From Herbiconiux aconitum (lineage in GTDB: Bacteria > Actinomycetota > Actinomycetes > Actinomycetales > Microbacteriaceae): DNA of 64,000 bases. Shown piece after piece: positions 9,501-17,007 of the stretch. The notes beneath the pieces are model-generated. The model saw nothing but the letters and a program-made list of their open reading frames with translations, was not told the DNA's origin and made no database searches. Position numbers and translations under genes: made by a program. The stretch lies in contig NZ_JANLCM010000001.1 of NCBI RefSeq assembly GCF_024979235.1, forward strand, positions 2,170,001-2,234,000. Reading direction: 5' to 3'. Position 1 is the first letter of the stretch; each line of letters begins with the position of its first letter.

Positions 9501-10053
9501 TGGCGTCGCCGAGGGCGAGGGCGGCCGAGGCGACCACCGTCTCCAGGCCGTCGAGTGCGCGGTCCGCCCGCTCCGACAGGGCGGAGGCCAGCACCGCGGA
9601 GTCGAGGTCGGCTCCCGGGTCGCCGCGCCAGAGGGAGATCGCCGACCGAGCGACGGCGAGCGCTTCTGCCGCGCGATTCTCGGCGAGGTGCGCTCGAGCG
9701 GCGAGAAGCAGGCTCTCGGCGAGTGTGAGATCGATGTCGTCTGTCGACGCCGTCAATCGGTAGCCCGACGGCAGCGATTCGATCACGTCGTCGCCGAGGG
9801 CGGAACGGATGCGCGAGACCTGGGTCTGCAGCGCGGCGCGGGCTCCGCGCGGCGGTTGGTCTTCCCAGACGTCGTCGACGAGCCGGTCGGCCGAGAGGGG
9901 GTGGGGCGCGGCCAGGGCGAGGGCGGTGAGCAGGGCCTTGGCGCGGTGGCCGGCGGGTTCGACGGCTCCGCCGGATTCGGCGCGAACCGCGACCGCGCCG
10001 AGCACCGCCACTCGCACGGATGGTGGGCCCTCCGCAGCCGAACGCTCGCTCAC
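6574..10053 (-). CDS. AfsR/SARP-like transcriptional regulator with BTAD and NTPase domains
   Basis: 1159 residues. In order: an OmpR/PhoB-type winged helix (residues ~13-105, VRVAVLGAVAVRA...LLTALALAAPHPLSADRLVDDVW), a bacterial transcriptional activation domain (BTAD, ~110-265), an Ala/Thr-rich linker (~271-301), an NB-ARC/AAA NTPase with Walker A GPGGLGKT near 340 and LLVLDNCEHI as Walker B, the AfsR-type DGLPLAIELAAARIR motif, and a long C-terminal helical repeat region (TPR-like). Proteins of this build are cytoplasmic activators of secondary metabolism or export genes. It is convergent with the DrrAB exporter and may control it, but that is inference. Length is normal for the group. Confidence 0.88.
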   Translation of the reverse strand: MSERSAAEGPPSVRVAVLGAVAVRAESGGAVEPAGHRAKALLTALALAAPHPLSADRLVDDVWEDQPPRGARAALQTQVSRIRSALGDDVIESLPSGYRLTASTDDIDLTLAESLLLAARAHLAENRAAEALAVARSAISLWRGDPGADLDSAVLASALSERADRALDGLETVVASAALALGDAIAAEELARRLCLRSPFDDSAHFLEMRALDALGRSTEAVALYATFRARVQDAFGTSPALELQALNLELLARDDVRPNSPAAGPAVESHEQAAATATTTTTAATTTTAAAAAASATTPRRAAMARGIRAAPNALIGRDDALIEIEHLLATSRVTTVLGPGGLGKTRVAHELAARALSRFGAVIVVELASVRSTDDVVFALASALGIREVASSKRIGDRVVRDDLRGRIVARLADAPTLLVLDNCEHIIDAAAEWSSDLTAELPDLTILTTSRTPLAISSERVFALAPLGASSITAGERASAQGATARDSPASPRTRPEDDAAVRLFVDRATAARPGAALPLDAVARLCARLDGLPLAIELAAARIRSMPIDEIERRLSNRFALLSGGDRAAPERHRTLLAVIEWSWNLLDAAEQRALSRLSEFADGFSAEAAQAVVGCAIDDVPDLLDGLVAQSLVMMRETDAGVRYRMLETVREFGQLQLDAAGTREEVRDAVFEWADQFARDLHRRTDGAEQVATFARVAVEEDNLIDVLRRAIDADRAEVVTSVFALLGYYWSLRSAHSEVLAFGKPVFESIREYEPEPERVDLLVAVLLVISMTTMITELRFAVRPRSRLRKVVRTRAVLDPRLRAMSSLILNAGNTERAAEKIQDAIASDDRGTALLGALIGSVAAENEGQREVAVTLARSAVRIADSLGDTWGGAMAGQMLGALHSQSAEPEEALRWARRARVGLSKLGATEDIRQIEWTIATNDIAVGNLDEATELFDRLIDTPGQADGIEVASIGLAGQAEVLRARGRVEEARELLVKALRSFDVPRSRASPWFRIVMSSMLSSLVIDDTGSTEERRLLARRLRSRTLGSLRTPLGIIDRPVLGASVIGLAVWAEDSGTVDPRVGLELLALAESMGARQDPPALHLRPLFERFGRRFSADEIAGVRSAVAELPHEERPERVAELLRAPGPWSWAWGRQSPGAQAPSWPA
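9150..9240. repeat. Trinucleotide/hexanucleotide low-complexity tract coding the linker of the AfsR-like protein
   Basis: A run of GCC triplets followed by alternating GTTGTC, GTTGCT and GCTGCT units. On the coding (minus) strand it specifies an Ala/Thr linker between the BTAD and NTPase domains. Length changes in multiples of three would keep the frame and only alter linker length. Confidence 0.75.
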
Positions 10054-10162
10054 TCGCGCAAGCCTAGTTCGTCGGCGCGCTCGCGCCCCGGAACCCCCGG
10101 CGCTCCCACTGCTGGCGGCGCTCCCGCCGCGGAGGTCGGCTTCGGTTCCGGCTCGCCGGCGG

Positions 10163-10735
10163 CTAGCGGATGATCTTGCGTGCCGAGATCTGCCCGGTGT
10201 CGAAACCGAGAAGGTGCAGGCCGCCGTGGAAACGGGCGTGTTCGATCTTGATGCAGCGGTCCATCACGACGGTCAAACCCTTCGACTCGCCGTACTCCGC
10301 GGCCTCCTGGTTCCAGATGCCGAGCTGCACCCACACCGTGGGAGCCCCGACGGCGAGCACATCGTCGATGACCGCGGGGATGTCGCTGGCGCGCCGGAAC
10401 ACGTCGACGATGTCGGGAACTTCGGGCAGCGAGGCAAGATCGGGGTACGCCTTCTGGCCCAGGATCTCGTCGGCGTTCGGGTTGACGAAGTAGACCCGGA
10501 AGTCGCTCGACTGCTGAAGATAGGTGCCCACGAAGTAGCTCGACCGGGCCGGGTTGGGTGAAGCTCCGACGATCGCGACCGATTTGGCGTTGCGAAGAAT
10601 GCGCAGACGCTCCTTCGCCGATGGGCCCACCCAGGTGCGCTGCGATTTCAGCAGCTTCGCGAGCGGAGAATCGGCGGGCAGCTCGCAGGTGAGACCGTTG
10701 GTCAGCTGGGTTGCGACGAGTTCGGTGGTGGTCAT
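10163..10735 (-). CDS. CoA-binding protein (YccU family)
   Basis: 190 residues. A Rossmann-type CoA_binding_2 domain starts at about residue 50 with SVAIVGASPNPARSSYFVGTYL and continues through YFVNPNADEILGQKAYPDLASLP, VDVFRRASDIPAVIDD, VWVQLGIWNQEAAEYGESKGLTVVMDRCIKIEH. These are the hallmark blocks of the YccU family, related to the CoA-binding part of succinyl-CoA synthetases. The reaction, if any, is unknown. It lies 17 bases downstream of metY on the same strand, so the two are likely one transcript; a link between acyl-thioester or sulfur metabolism and the CoA-binding protein is only a suggestion. Confidence 0.85.
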   Translation of the reverse strand: MTTTELVATQLTNGLTCELPADSPLAKLLKSQRTWVGPSAKERLRILRNAKSVAIVGASPNPARSSYFVGTYLQQSSDFRVYFVNPNADEILGQKAYPDLASLPEVPDIVDVFRRASDIPAVIDDVLAVGAPTVWVQLGIWNQEAAEYGESKGLTVVMDRCIKIEHARFHGGLHLLGFDTGQISARKIIR

Positions 10736-10752
10736 GATTCCTCCGCGCCGGG

Positions 10753-12042
10753 TCAGGCGGCGGTCGCCGTTGCGAGCGCCTGGTCGAGATCGTAGATGAT
10801 GTCGTCGGGATCTTCGATTCCGACGCTGATGCGCACGAGCCCGGGGAGCACCCCGCCGTCGACGAGCTGCTGCTCAGTGAGCTGGGCATGGGTGGTGGAA
10901 GCCGGGTGGATGACGAGGGTCTTCGCGTCGCCGATGTTGGCCAGGTGGCTCGCCAGGTCGACGGACTCGATGAAGGTGCGCCCGGCATCCCGCCCGCCCT
11001 TCACTCCGAAACTGAACACGGAGCCGGCACCGAGTGGCAGGTACTTGGCGGCTCGTTCGTGGTGCGGATGCGCCGCGAGCCCGGCCCAGTTGACGTACTC
11101 CACCCGCGGGTCGGCATCGAGCCAGGCGGCGACGATCTTCGCGTTGTCGACGTGGGCCTGCATCCGGAACGGCAGGGTCTCGACGCCCTGGGCGAGCAGG
11201 AACGCGGAATGCGGTGCGAGCACCGGCCCGATGTCGCGGAGCTGCTCGGCCCGGAGCCGCGTGAGGAAGGCGTATTCGCCGAAGTTGCCCGACCACTGCA
11301 GCCCGCCGTAGCTGGGCACCGGCTCGCCGAAGGCCGGGAAGCGGTCGCTGTGCCACTCGAAGCGGCCGGATTCCACCACGACACCGCCCAGCGTGGTGCC
11401 GTGCCCACCGAGGAACTTTGTGGCCGAGTGGATGACCACGTCGGCCCCCCACTCGATCGGTCGGTTGAGGTACGGCGTGGCGATGGTGGAGTCGATGATG
11501 AGCGGAACGCCGGCCGCGTGAGCAACGGCGGCGAGGCCTTCGATGTCGGCGATCTCACCCGAGGGGTTCGCGATCGTCTCGGCGAAGACGAGCTTCGTGC
11601 GGTCGGTGATGGCGGCCGCGTAGTCGGCCGGGTCGGAGGAGTTCACGAAGGTGGTCTCGACGCCGAAGCGGCGCAGCGTGACATCCAGTTGCGTGATCGA
11701 TCCGCCGTAGAGATTCGCGCTGGCGACGATGTGGTCGCCCGCGCCGGCGAGCGAAGCGAAGGTGATGAACTGTGCCGACAGGCCGCTGCCGGTGGCCACC
11801 GCGCCGAGCCCGCCCTCGAGACTAGCGATGCGCTCTTCGAAGGAGGCGACCGTGGGGTTCGCGAGGCGACTGTAGATGTTGCCGTACTTCTGCAGGGCGA
11901 AGCGGGCAGCGGCATCTGCTGTGTCGTCGAACACGAAGGCGCTCGACTGATAGATGGGCAGCGCGCGCGCACCGGTCACTGCGTCGGGGATGTTGCCTGC
12001 GTGGATTGCCCGGGTGCGGAAGCCATATTCGCGATCTGCCAT
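10753..12042 (-). CDS. metY: O-acetylhomoserine aminocarboxypropyltransferase (O-acetylhomoserine sulfhydrylase)
   Basis: 429 residues, a Cys/Met-metabolism PLP enzyme. The start GFRTRAIHAGNIPD, the YSRLANPTVASFEERIASLEGG block, VIIDST (PLP-ring Asp) and SATKFLGGHG with the Schiff-base Lys at 209 are all visible. The length (about 430) and the FxxxTxAIHAG start favour MetY over MetB or MetZ. It makes homocysteine from O-acetylhomoserine and sulfide in the cytoplasm. A CoA-binding protein gene follows closely. An inverted repeat (12072-12100) lies in the short upstream region. A sulfurtransferase lies 6 kb away, but there is no operon link. Confidence 0.92.
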   Translation of the reverse strand: MADREYGFRTRAIHAGNIPDAVTGARALPIYQSSAFVFDDTADAAARFALQKYGNIYSRLANPTVASFEERIASLEGGLGAVATGSGLSAQFITFASLAGAGDHIVASANLYGGSITQLDVTLRRFGVETTFVNSSDPADYAAAITDRTKLVFAETIANPSGEIADIEGLAAVAHAAGVPLIIDSTIATPYLNRPIEWGADVVIHSATKFLGGHGTTLGGVVVESGRFEWHSDRFPAFGEPVPSYGGLQWSGNFGEYAFLTRLRAEQLRDIGPVLAPHSAFLLAQGVETLPFRMQAHVDNAKIVAAWLDADPRVEYVNWAGLAAHPHHERAAKYLPLGAGSVFSFGVKGGRDAGRTFIESVDLASHLANIGDAKTLVIHPASTTHAQLTEQQLVDGGVLPGLVRISVGIEDPDDIIYDLDQALATATAA

Positions 12043-12071
12043 GGATTCACCGTACTAGCCGCGAACGCCAC

Positions 12072-12100
12072 GTTACGGCGCCTCCGACTCGCACCGTAAC
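12072..12100. promoter_or_regulatory. Inverted repeat upstream of metY
   Basis: GTTACGG (12072-12078) and CCGTAAC (12094-12100) form a perfect 7-base inverted repeat with a 15-base spacer, 30 bases before the metY start codon. It could be an operator for a sulfur-metabolism regulator or a leader hairpin. Nothing in the sequence decides which. Confidence 0.35.
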
Positions 12101-12198
12101 AACTTCTCGGGCGGGCGTGATTGTGGAGGAGGGGTGCGTCTGCACAGGGGCTGATCAGGGGGCCGTGACACGGTGGTGGCAAGGCCGCCGAGCGGCCT

Positions 12199-12239
12199 CC
12201 GGACGAGGGCGCAGTACCCGGAGAGCGACAAGACTGACC
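12199..12239 (+). promoter_or_regulatory. Guanidine-III riboswitch (ykkC-III RNA)
   Basis: The block starts with CCGGACGAGG, then has a loop GCGCAGU, the closing strand ACCCGG, and a downstream GACAAGACUG. This order and these bases match the ykkC-III/guanidine-III class, in which CCGG...CCGG forms the short helix and the loop pairs with the 3' part as a pseudoknot; here CAGU in the loop pairs with ACUG near 12232-12235. The 3' strand ends a few bases before the Shine-Dalgarno AAGGAG (12242-12247) of the Gdx gene, so guanidine binding probably controls ribosome access. The downstream gene is exactly the expected exporter, which strengthens the call. Confidence 0.85.
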
Positions 12240-12256
12240 ACAAGGAGTGGACTGTC

Positions 12257-12571
12257 ATGTCGTGGGTCGTATTGATCGCATCCGGGATTCTCGAAGCCGT
12301 CTGGGCCACTGCCCTCGGCAAGTCGGAGGGCTTCACGAAGCTCTGGCCGAGCCTGATCTTCGCGGGTGGTCTGCTTGCGAGTATGGCCGGTCTCGCCTTC
12401 GCCTTGCGGAGCATACCGGTGGGCACCGGTTATGCCGTCTGGGTCGGAATCGGCGCGGCCCTCACGGTCGGCTACGGCATGGCCTTCGGCGGGGAGGCGT
12501 TCTCTCTCGTGAAGGTGCTGCTCGTGCTCGGAATCGTGGCCTGTGTGGTGGGCCTCAAGCTCCTGCACTGA
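12257..12571 (+). CDS. gdx: Guanidinium exporter, SMR family (Gdx/SugE)
   Basis: 104 residues with four transmembrane helices. The start is ATG 12257, nine bases after AAGGAG; an in-frame GTG at 12173 lies upstream of the riboswitch and its extra residues have no membrane-protein character. The essential coupling glutamate of SMR proteins is Glu13 in SGILEAVWA, and Trp16 is present as in Gdx proteins. The blocks GKSEGFTKLWPS, RSIPVGTGYAVWVGIGAA and GEAFSLVKVLLVLGIVACVVGLKL fit SugE/Gdx rather than EmrE. The protein exports guanidinium ion by proton exchange as an antiparallel dimer. The guanidine-III riboswitch directly upstream supports this substrate. Confidence 0.93.
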   Translation: MSWVVLIASGILEAVWATALGKSEGFTKLWPSLIFAGGLLASMAGLAFALRSIPVGTGYAVWVGIGAALTVGYGMAFGGEAFSLVKVLLVLGIVACVVGLKLLH

Positions 12572-12586
12572 GGCATCGCCGAGTCT

Positions 12587-12631
12587 CCAAGACACGCCGC
12601 AGTACCGGCGATGGTAAGCGGCGTGTCTTGG
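12587..12631. terminator. Bidirectional terminator hairpin between gdx and the surface protein gene
   Basis: CCAAGACACGCCGC (12587-12600) pairs perfectly with GCGGCGTGTCTTGG (12618-12631), giving a 14-bp stem around a 17-base loop. No long T run follows, as is common in actinobacteria. It lies between convergent genes and would serve both strands. Confidence 0.7.
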
Positions 12632-12650
12632 CGATTCGATGAGGAACTCC

Positions 12651-14120
12651 CTAGGCGTGGCGTCGGCGGCGTTCCGTCACGAGTCCGACGACACCTGCGG
12701 CGGAGAGAAGAAGCGCCAGGGTGCCCGGTAGGAGGAAGGTTGCACCGGTATTCGCCAGTGAGCCGGATGCGCCGGCGGCGCGCCCGCCCCCGTTGCTTTC
12801 GCTGCCGGCCGAACCGGATCCTGCTCCCGAGGCCGGCCCCGGACCCGGCCCCGGCGATGCAGTGCCGGTGGGAGTGGGTGTCGGCACGGGTGCCGCTGTG
12901 ACCGTCAGCGTCGCCTCCTGGGTGCTGGACGCCCCGAACATGTTCGATGCAAGGACACTGAACCGGTAGGTGCCGACTGTGGTGGAAGGTCCGCTGATGA
13001 CGCCGGTGGCTCTGTTGATCGACACTCCGGGAGGCACCGTACCCGTCAGCGAGAACGCCATCGGCTCGTAGCCGCTCGCCGTGACGGTCGCACTGAACGG
13101 CTTGCCCGACTCGACCTTCCCGCTGACCGGAGCCGAGGTGATCTTCGCTCCGAGCGAGATCCGCGAGACGATCGGCTGGGACAGCCCGACGGCATAGACG
13201 GTATTGGTCGTCGTGATTGCCAATGGACCGTAGTCGGCGCCCGGATTGAGGGTCGCGATCGACGGAACCAGCGAACCGCCGTTCGGGATGAATCCGATTG
13301 TCTTGGTTCCGCGCAGCGACACGAACAGATTATCCTGCGCATCCATTGCGATCTGTCCAGGCTGGGTCGGGAGCGGAATGGTGCGCACCCGCGCGCCGGT
13401 AGTGTCGAATTCCTCGATCTGATTCGTCATCTGTTCGAGCACGAACACATGCCCAGTCGAGCTGACCATCAGGTTGACGGGATTGACGCCAGCTGCCAAG
13501 GTCGCGAACGCCGGCGTGACCATTCCCGCAGACGAGACCTTCGAGACGCTGTTATTCAGATTGAGTGTGTAGAGATCGCCGGTAGGGGTCACGACGATGT
13601 CAAACGGCTTCGATCCAGCGGTGAGTAGCGCAAAGCTCGCCGTCACAATGCCTGTCGGAGAGACGCGGGAGATTGAGTTGGACGCTTGATTGGCAGTGAA
13701 GAGGGTGCCATCGTTCGCGATTGCCAATCCGACCGGCTGGGACAGTGGGGCCAGGGATGCATAGATCGGGGTCACCGTTCCGTCGGGCATGACTCGCGAA
13801 ATTGTGGCGGTGCCGAGATTGGCCGTGTAGACAGTGCCGTCCGTCGTCGTCACGATCTCGCTGGGTGCCGTACCCGCCGGGAAGCTCGCCCAGGCGGGCG
13901 TAAGCGTTCCGTCGAAGCTGATCTTGGAAATCGTGCGCGATGGTGGGTTCAGGGTGTACACATTCGACGCCCCGTCGACGACGACAGTGTTTGGCACGGA
14001 CCCCGGTAGAAGGGTCGCTAGCACATCGGTGACGACCGGTGCCGCCGCAGCGTTTCCGGCGACGCCCCCGAACGTGAGCCCGGCGGCGAGTGGAAGTATG
14101 GCAAGTCGTGAAATCCGCAT
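12651..14120 (-). CDS. Cell-wall-anchored beta-propeller (Vgb/NHL-like) surface protein with sortase signal
   Basis: 489 residues from ATG 14120; a possible upstream ATG at 14156 would only lengthen the signal peptide. A signal peptide (RLAILPLAAGLTF...AAAA) leads into about seven repeats of roughly 40 residues with motifs such as PSEIVTTTDGTVYTANLGTATISRVMPDG, like Vgb/streptogramin-lyase or NHL blades. A putative Ig-like (He_PIG) domain follows (PVSGKVESGKPFSATVTASG...PPGVSINRATGVISGP). Then come a Pro/Gly/Ser spacer and a C-terminal sorting signal: LANTG, a hydrophobic helix and RRRRH. LANTG departs from LPxTG at position 2 (Ala for Pro). It is probably an exported, sortase-linked wall protein; lyase activity is unlikely to be assured by the blades alone. 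Confidence 0.82.
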   Translation of the reverse strand: MRISRLAILPLAAGLTFGGVAGNAAAAPVVTDVLATLLPGSVPNTVVVDGASNVYTLNPPSRTISKISFDGTLTPAWASFPAGTAPSEIVTTTDGTVYTANLGTATISRVMPDGTVTPIYASLAPLSQPVGLAIANDGTLFTANQASNSISRVSPTGIVTASFALLTAGSKPFDIVVTPTGDLYTLNLNNSVSKVSSAGMVTPAFATLAAGVNPVNLMVSSTGHVFVLEQMTNQIEEFDTTGARVRTIPLPTQPGQIAMDAQDNLFVSLRGTKTIGFIPNGGSLVPSIATLNPGADYGPLAITTTNTVYAVGLSQPIVSRISLGAKITSAPVSGKVESGKPFSATVTASGYEPMAFSLTGTVPPGVSINRATGVISGPSTTVGTYRFSVLASNMFGASSTQEATLTVTAAPVPTPTPTGTASPGPGPGPASGAGSGSAGSESNGGGRAAGASGSLANTGATFLLPGTLALLLSAAGVVGLVTERRRRHA

Positions 14121-14189
14121 GAAGCCCCATCTCGAAATGTAGCGAATATGCCTCATTATCGCATACTTCGAGCAATGCTCACAAACGGA

Positions 14190-15242
14190 TCAGGCCAGCA
14201 GCCAAACACCCGCCAACGCCAGCAGTGCGATGAACGCCCACGACGCCAGCCCCACGATGAGCGCCCGCCATCCGGTGCGCGCCAGCGCCCGGAACCGGAT
14301 GTTCGACCCGAGCGCGAACAGCGCCATCGCCAGCAGGATGGTCTGTCCGATGTCGGCGGCCGTGAGAATGCCAGCCGACGCGGCGTCGCCCAGTAACGGC
14401 AGCACGAAGGTGCGCACCAGAACGGCCGCGATGAAGCCCGCGATGAACAGCGGCACGATCGGCGGCCGCTTCGCCGCCGGACGCTCCACGTAATCGGGGT
14501 GGTCGACGCCGCGCGCCGCGTTCCGCGCATCCGCCCGCCGCTCGACGAGCCCCACGATGGCCACCATCGGGGCGAGCGTCAGAACCCGGGTGAGCTTCAC
14601 GACGACAGCCGAGGCGAGTGCCGCGGGCCCGGCGATCTGCGCCGTGGCGACCACCTGCCCCACGTCATGCACGCTGAGCCCGACCCACACGCCGAAGTCC
14701 TCCGCCGACAGGCCGAGCGGGATGCGCAGCACCGGCAGCACGAAGATCGCCAGGGTTCCGCACAGGGTCACCAGCGCGATCGGCGTGGCGGTGTCTTCGT
14801 CTTTCGAGCGCGTGACCGCGCTCATCGCACCGACCGCTGATGCGCCGCAGATCGAGAACCCTGCGGCGATCAAGAGGGGCTGCGTGCCCGGCAGCCCCAG
14901 CAGTTTGCCGAGCAGGAGAGTGAAGGCGAACGTGATCGACACGATGAGCACGATCACGACGATCGCCTCCCAGCCGAGCCCGGCGATGTCGACCAGGCTG
15001 AGCTTCAGGCCCAACAGCACGATGCCGATGCGCAGCAGCCGTCGCGCCGCGATGCCGAGGCCCGGCTTCAACACCCCGTCGAGCACACGCTGCACGGCCG
15101 GGATCTGCCCCGCGACGATTCCGAGCCCGACGGCCGCGGTGAGCATCGGAACTGCGGGGATCGCCAGGTGGATGCCGAACGCCACGAGTGCAGCCGCCCC
15201 CGCGACGGCGAGGCCTGCCAGCCAGGGAACCCGCCCGGTCAC
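14190..15242 (-). CDS. YeiH family putative sulfate exporter
   Basis: 350 residues from GTG 15242, which overlaps the stop of the mannosyltransferase gene by four bases (GTGA). The frame is open further upstream, but that stretch is a shadow of the mannosyltransferase. About ten to eleven hydrophobic helices are present, with the family motifs GLGIVAGQIPAVQRVL, ARRLLRIGIVLLGLKLSL, GFSICGASAVGAMSAV and SVHDVGQVVATAQIAG. This is the UPF0324/Cons_hypoth698 (YeiH) family, proposed to export sulfate or sulfonates; transport data are sparse, so the substrate is uncertain. Co-translation with a protein mannosyltransferase looks incidental. Confidence 0.85.
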   Translation of the reverse strand: MTGRVPWLAGLAVAGAAALVAFGIHLAIPAVPMLTAAVGLGIVAGQIPAVQRVLDGVLKPGLGIAARRLLRIGIVLLGLKLSLVDIAGLGWEAIVVIVLIVSITFAFTLLLGKLLGLPGTQPLLIAAGFSICGASAVGAMSAVTRSKDEDTATPIALVTLCGTLAIFVLPVLRIPLGLSAEDFGVWVGLSVHDVGQVVATAQIAGPAALASAVVVKLTRVLTLAPMVAIVGLVERRADARNAARGVDHPDYVERPAAKRPPIVPLFIAGFIAAVLVRTFVLPLLGDAASAGILTAADIGQTILLAMALFALGSNIRFRALARTGWRALIVGLASWAFIALLALAGVWLLA

Positions 15243-16942
15243 CGCCACGTGGGAAGCCAGTAGTGCAGGCTCAGGAACCAGGCGGGCACCGGCATCCCGA
15301 CCCACACCGGATAGAAGAACGCCGACACGACGACGCACAACCCCAGGAAGACCCCGACGACCGTGAGGTTGCGTGTGCGCATCCATCTCGGGTCTGCCCT
15401 CGACCCGAGTGCGAGGCCGATCACGAAGGTCAATCCGAGGATCATGTAGGGCTCGAACGTGATCGTGTAGAACTGGAAGATCGTGCGGTTCACGTAGAGC
15501 AGCCACGGCAGATACCCGGCGACCATGCCCATCAGCACCAACCCCACCTGCCACTCGCGCTTGCGCACCAGGCGGTAGACGAGATAGAACAAGGCCGCCG
15601 TCGCGCACCACCAGATGATCGGGTTGGCGATCGAGGTGATGTTCTCGTAGCAGATCTGCCCGCCGCACTGGCTCGGGTCGACGGACTGCACATACATCTG
15701 CGTCGGTCGCACCAGGAAGAGCCAGCTGAACGGATTCGCCTGGTAGGGATGCGGCGAGTGCTCGTTGACGTGGTAGTTGTACACCGCCGTCTCGAGATGC
15801 CAGAAGTTCTGCAGCGACAGCGGCACCCAGGAGAGTGCGCCGGTCCATTCACCGTTCGAGGTCTGGGCCCAGGTGCGGTACATGCCGCCGGATGTCGCGA
15901 ACCAGCCGATCCAGGTGATGAAGTACGACACGGCGGCCACGGGAACCAACAGGAGGAACGTCGCCGGCCCTTGCTTGAGTGCGGCTGCGCTGAACCAGAA
16001 CGGGATGCCGAGACGCCGTCGGGCGAGCGCGTCGACCACGATGAGGTAGATGCCGAACGCGGCCAAGAAGTAGAAGGCCGACCATTTCACCCCTGAGCCG
16101 AAGCCGAAGGCGAGGGCCGCGGCGAGCAGCCAAGGGCGCCACCAGATGACCGGACCCCAGGAGGGACGGGAGAGCGCACCGTCGGGCCCGGGTGGCCCGC
16201 TGCGTGCGGCGACCGCGGCGGCGAGCCGCCCCTCGTGCCACTGCCGGTCCATCAGGATCGCCCCGAAACCGAGCAGGCAGAACAATGCCACGATGCCGTC
16301 GAGGATGCCGATCCGGCTCATCACGATGGCGTGCCCGTCGATCGCGAGCAGGAAGCCGGCGATGGTGCCGAGCAAGGTGGACTTGAACAGCTTCGTGGCA
16401 ATGAGGGTCGTGAGTAGCACCAGCAGGATGCCGCAGACCGCCACCGAGATGCGCCAGCCGAAGGAGCTGTCGGCCCCGAACACCGCCATGCCGAGGGCGA
16501 TGATCCACTTGCCGAGCGGCGGATGCACGGCGAACGAGGGCTCGGTGCGGAAGATGTTCGTGTCGCCGGCCGCGAACTGTTGATCGGGGTTGGCCGGCCA
16601 CGAGGCCTCGTAGCCGAGGTTCCAGGTGGTCCAGGCGTCTTTGACGTAGAAGGTCTCGTCGAAGACGAGGGAATGCGGATGCGCCAGGTTCACCAGGCGA
16701 AGAACGGCAGCCAGGAGCGTGACGGCGATCGGTCCGCCCCAGCGCCAGATGCGCTGGCGGGTGGGAGTGCTCACCGTGCGGAGCCACCAGTCGTCGAGGC
16801 GCGAACCGATCGGCTCGATGGCGGCGACAGAGACCGGGGACGCGCCGGTGTCGGCACCGGTCGCCGACTCGTTCGCCGTCTCGCCGTCTCCTCCGCCGGG
16901 CCCACGCCCCGGCTCGGGCGGGGTCGTCACCTCTGTGCTCAC
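15239..16942 (-). CDS. pmt: Protein O-mannosyltransferase (PMT family, GT39)
   Basis: 567 residues, multi-spanning membrane protein. The cytoplasmic N-terminus (1 to ~70) is followed by the first helix and the PMT catalytic loop with HSLVFDETFYVKDAW (DE motif, the acidic residues that act on the polyprenyl-phosphate mannose donor), then VHPPLGKWIIALGM and about ten further helices. The C-terminal luminal-type segments include LPWLLYVNRTIFQFYTITFEPYM, characteristic of bacterial PMTs. It transfers mannose from polyprenol-phosphate-mannose to Ser/Thr of proteins leaving through the Sec system. The gene is divergent from rsmI, an arrangement common across actinobacteria. Surface proteins in this window, including the sortase substrate, are possible targets. 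Confidence 0.9.
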   Translation of the reverse strand: MSTEVTTPPEPGRGPGGGDGETANESATGADTGASPVSVAAIEPIGSRLDDWWLRTVSTPTRQRIWRWGGPIAVTLLAAVLRLVNLAHPHSLVFDETFYVKDAWTTWNLGYEASWPANPDQQFAAGDTNIFRTEPSFAVHPPLGKWIIALGMAVFGADSSFGWRISVAVCGILLVLLTTLIATKLFKSTLLGTIAGFLLAIDGHAIVMSRIGILDGIVALFCLLGFGAILMDRQWHEGRLAAAVAARSGPPGPDGALSRPSWGPVIWWRPWLLAAALAFGFGSGVKWSAFYFLAAFGIYLIVVDALARRRLGIPFWFSAAALKQGPATFLLLVPVAAVSYFITWIGWFATSGGMYRTWAQTSNGEWTGALSWVPLSLQNFWHLETAVYNYHVNEHSPHPYQANPFSWLFLVRPTQMYVQSVDPSQCGGQICYENITSIANPIIWWCATAALFYLVYRLVRKREWQVGLVLMGMVAGYLPWLLYVNRTIFQFYTITFEPYMILGLTFVIGLALGSRADPRWMRTRNLTVVGVFLGLCVVVSAFFYPVWVGMPVPAWFLSLHYWLPTWR

Positions 16943-17007
16943 CGGGCCATGCTAACGGGTGCGTCTGTTCGCAATCGGCCGTGCAGCGGCAGTGCGAGAC
17001 TGTGGGC

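Noticed and set aside
7825..10173. 782-codon open frame on the plus strand
   Set aside because: Antisense to the AfsR-like regulator; composition rich in Arg/Gly/Glu/His with no motif or ribosome site.
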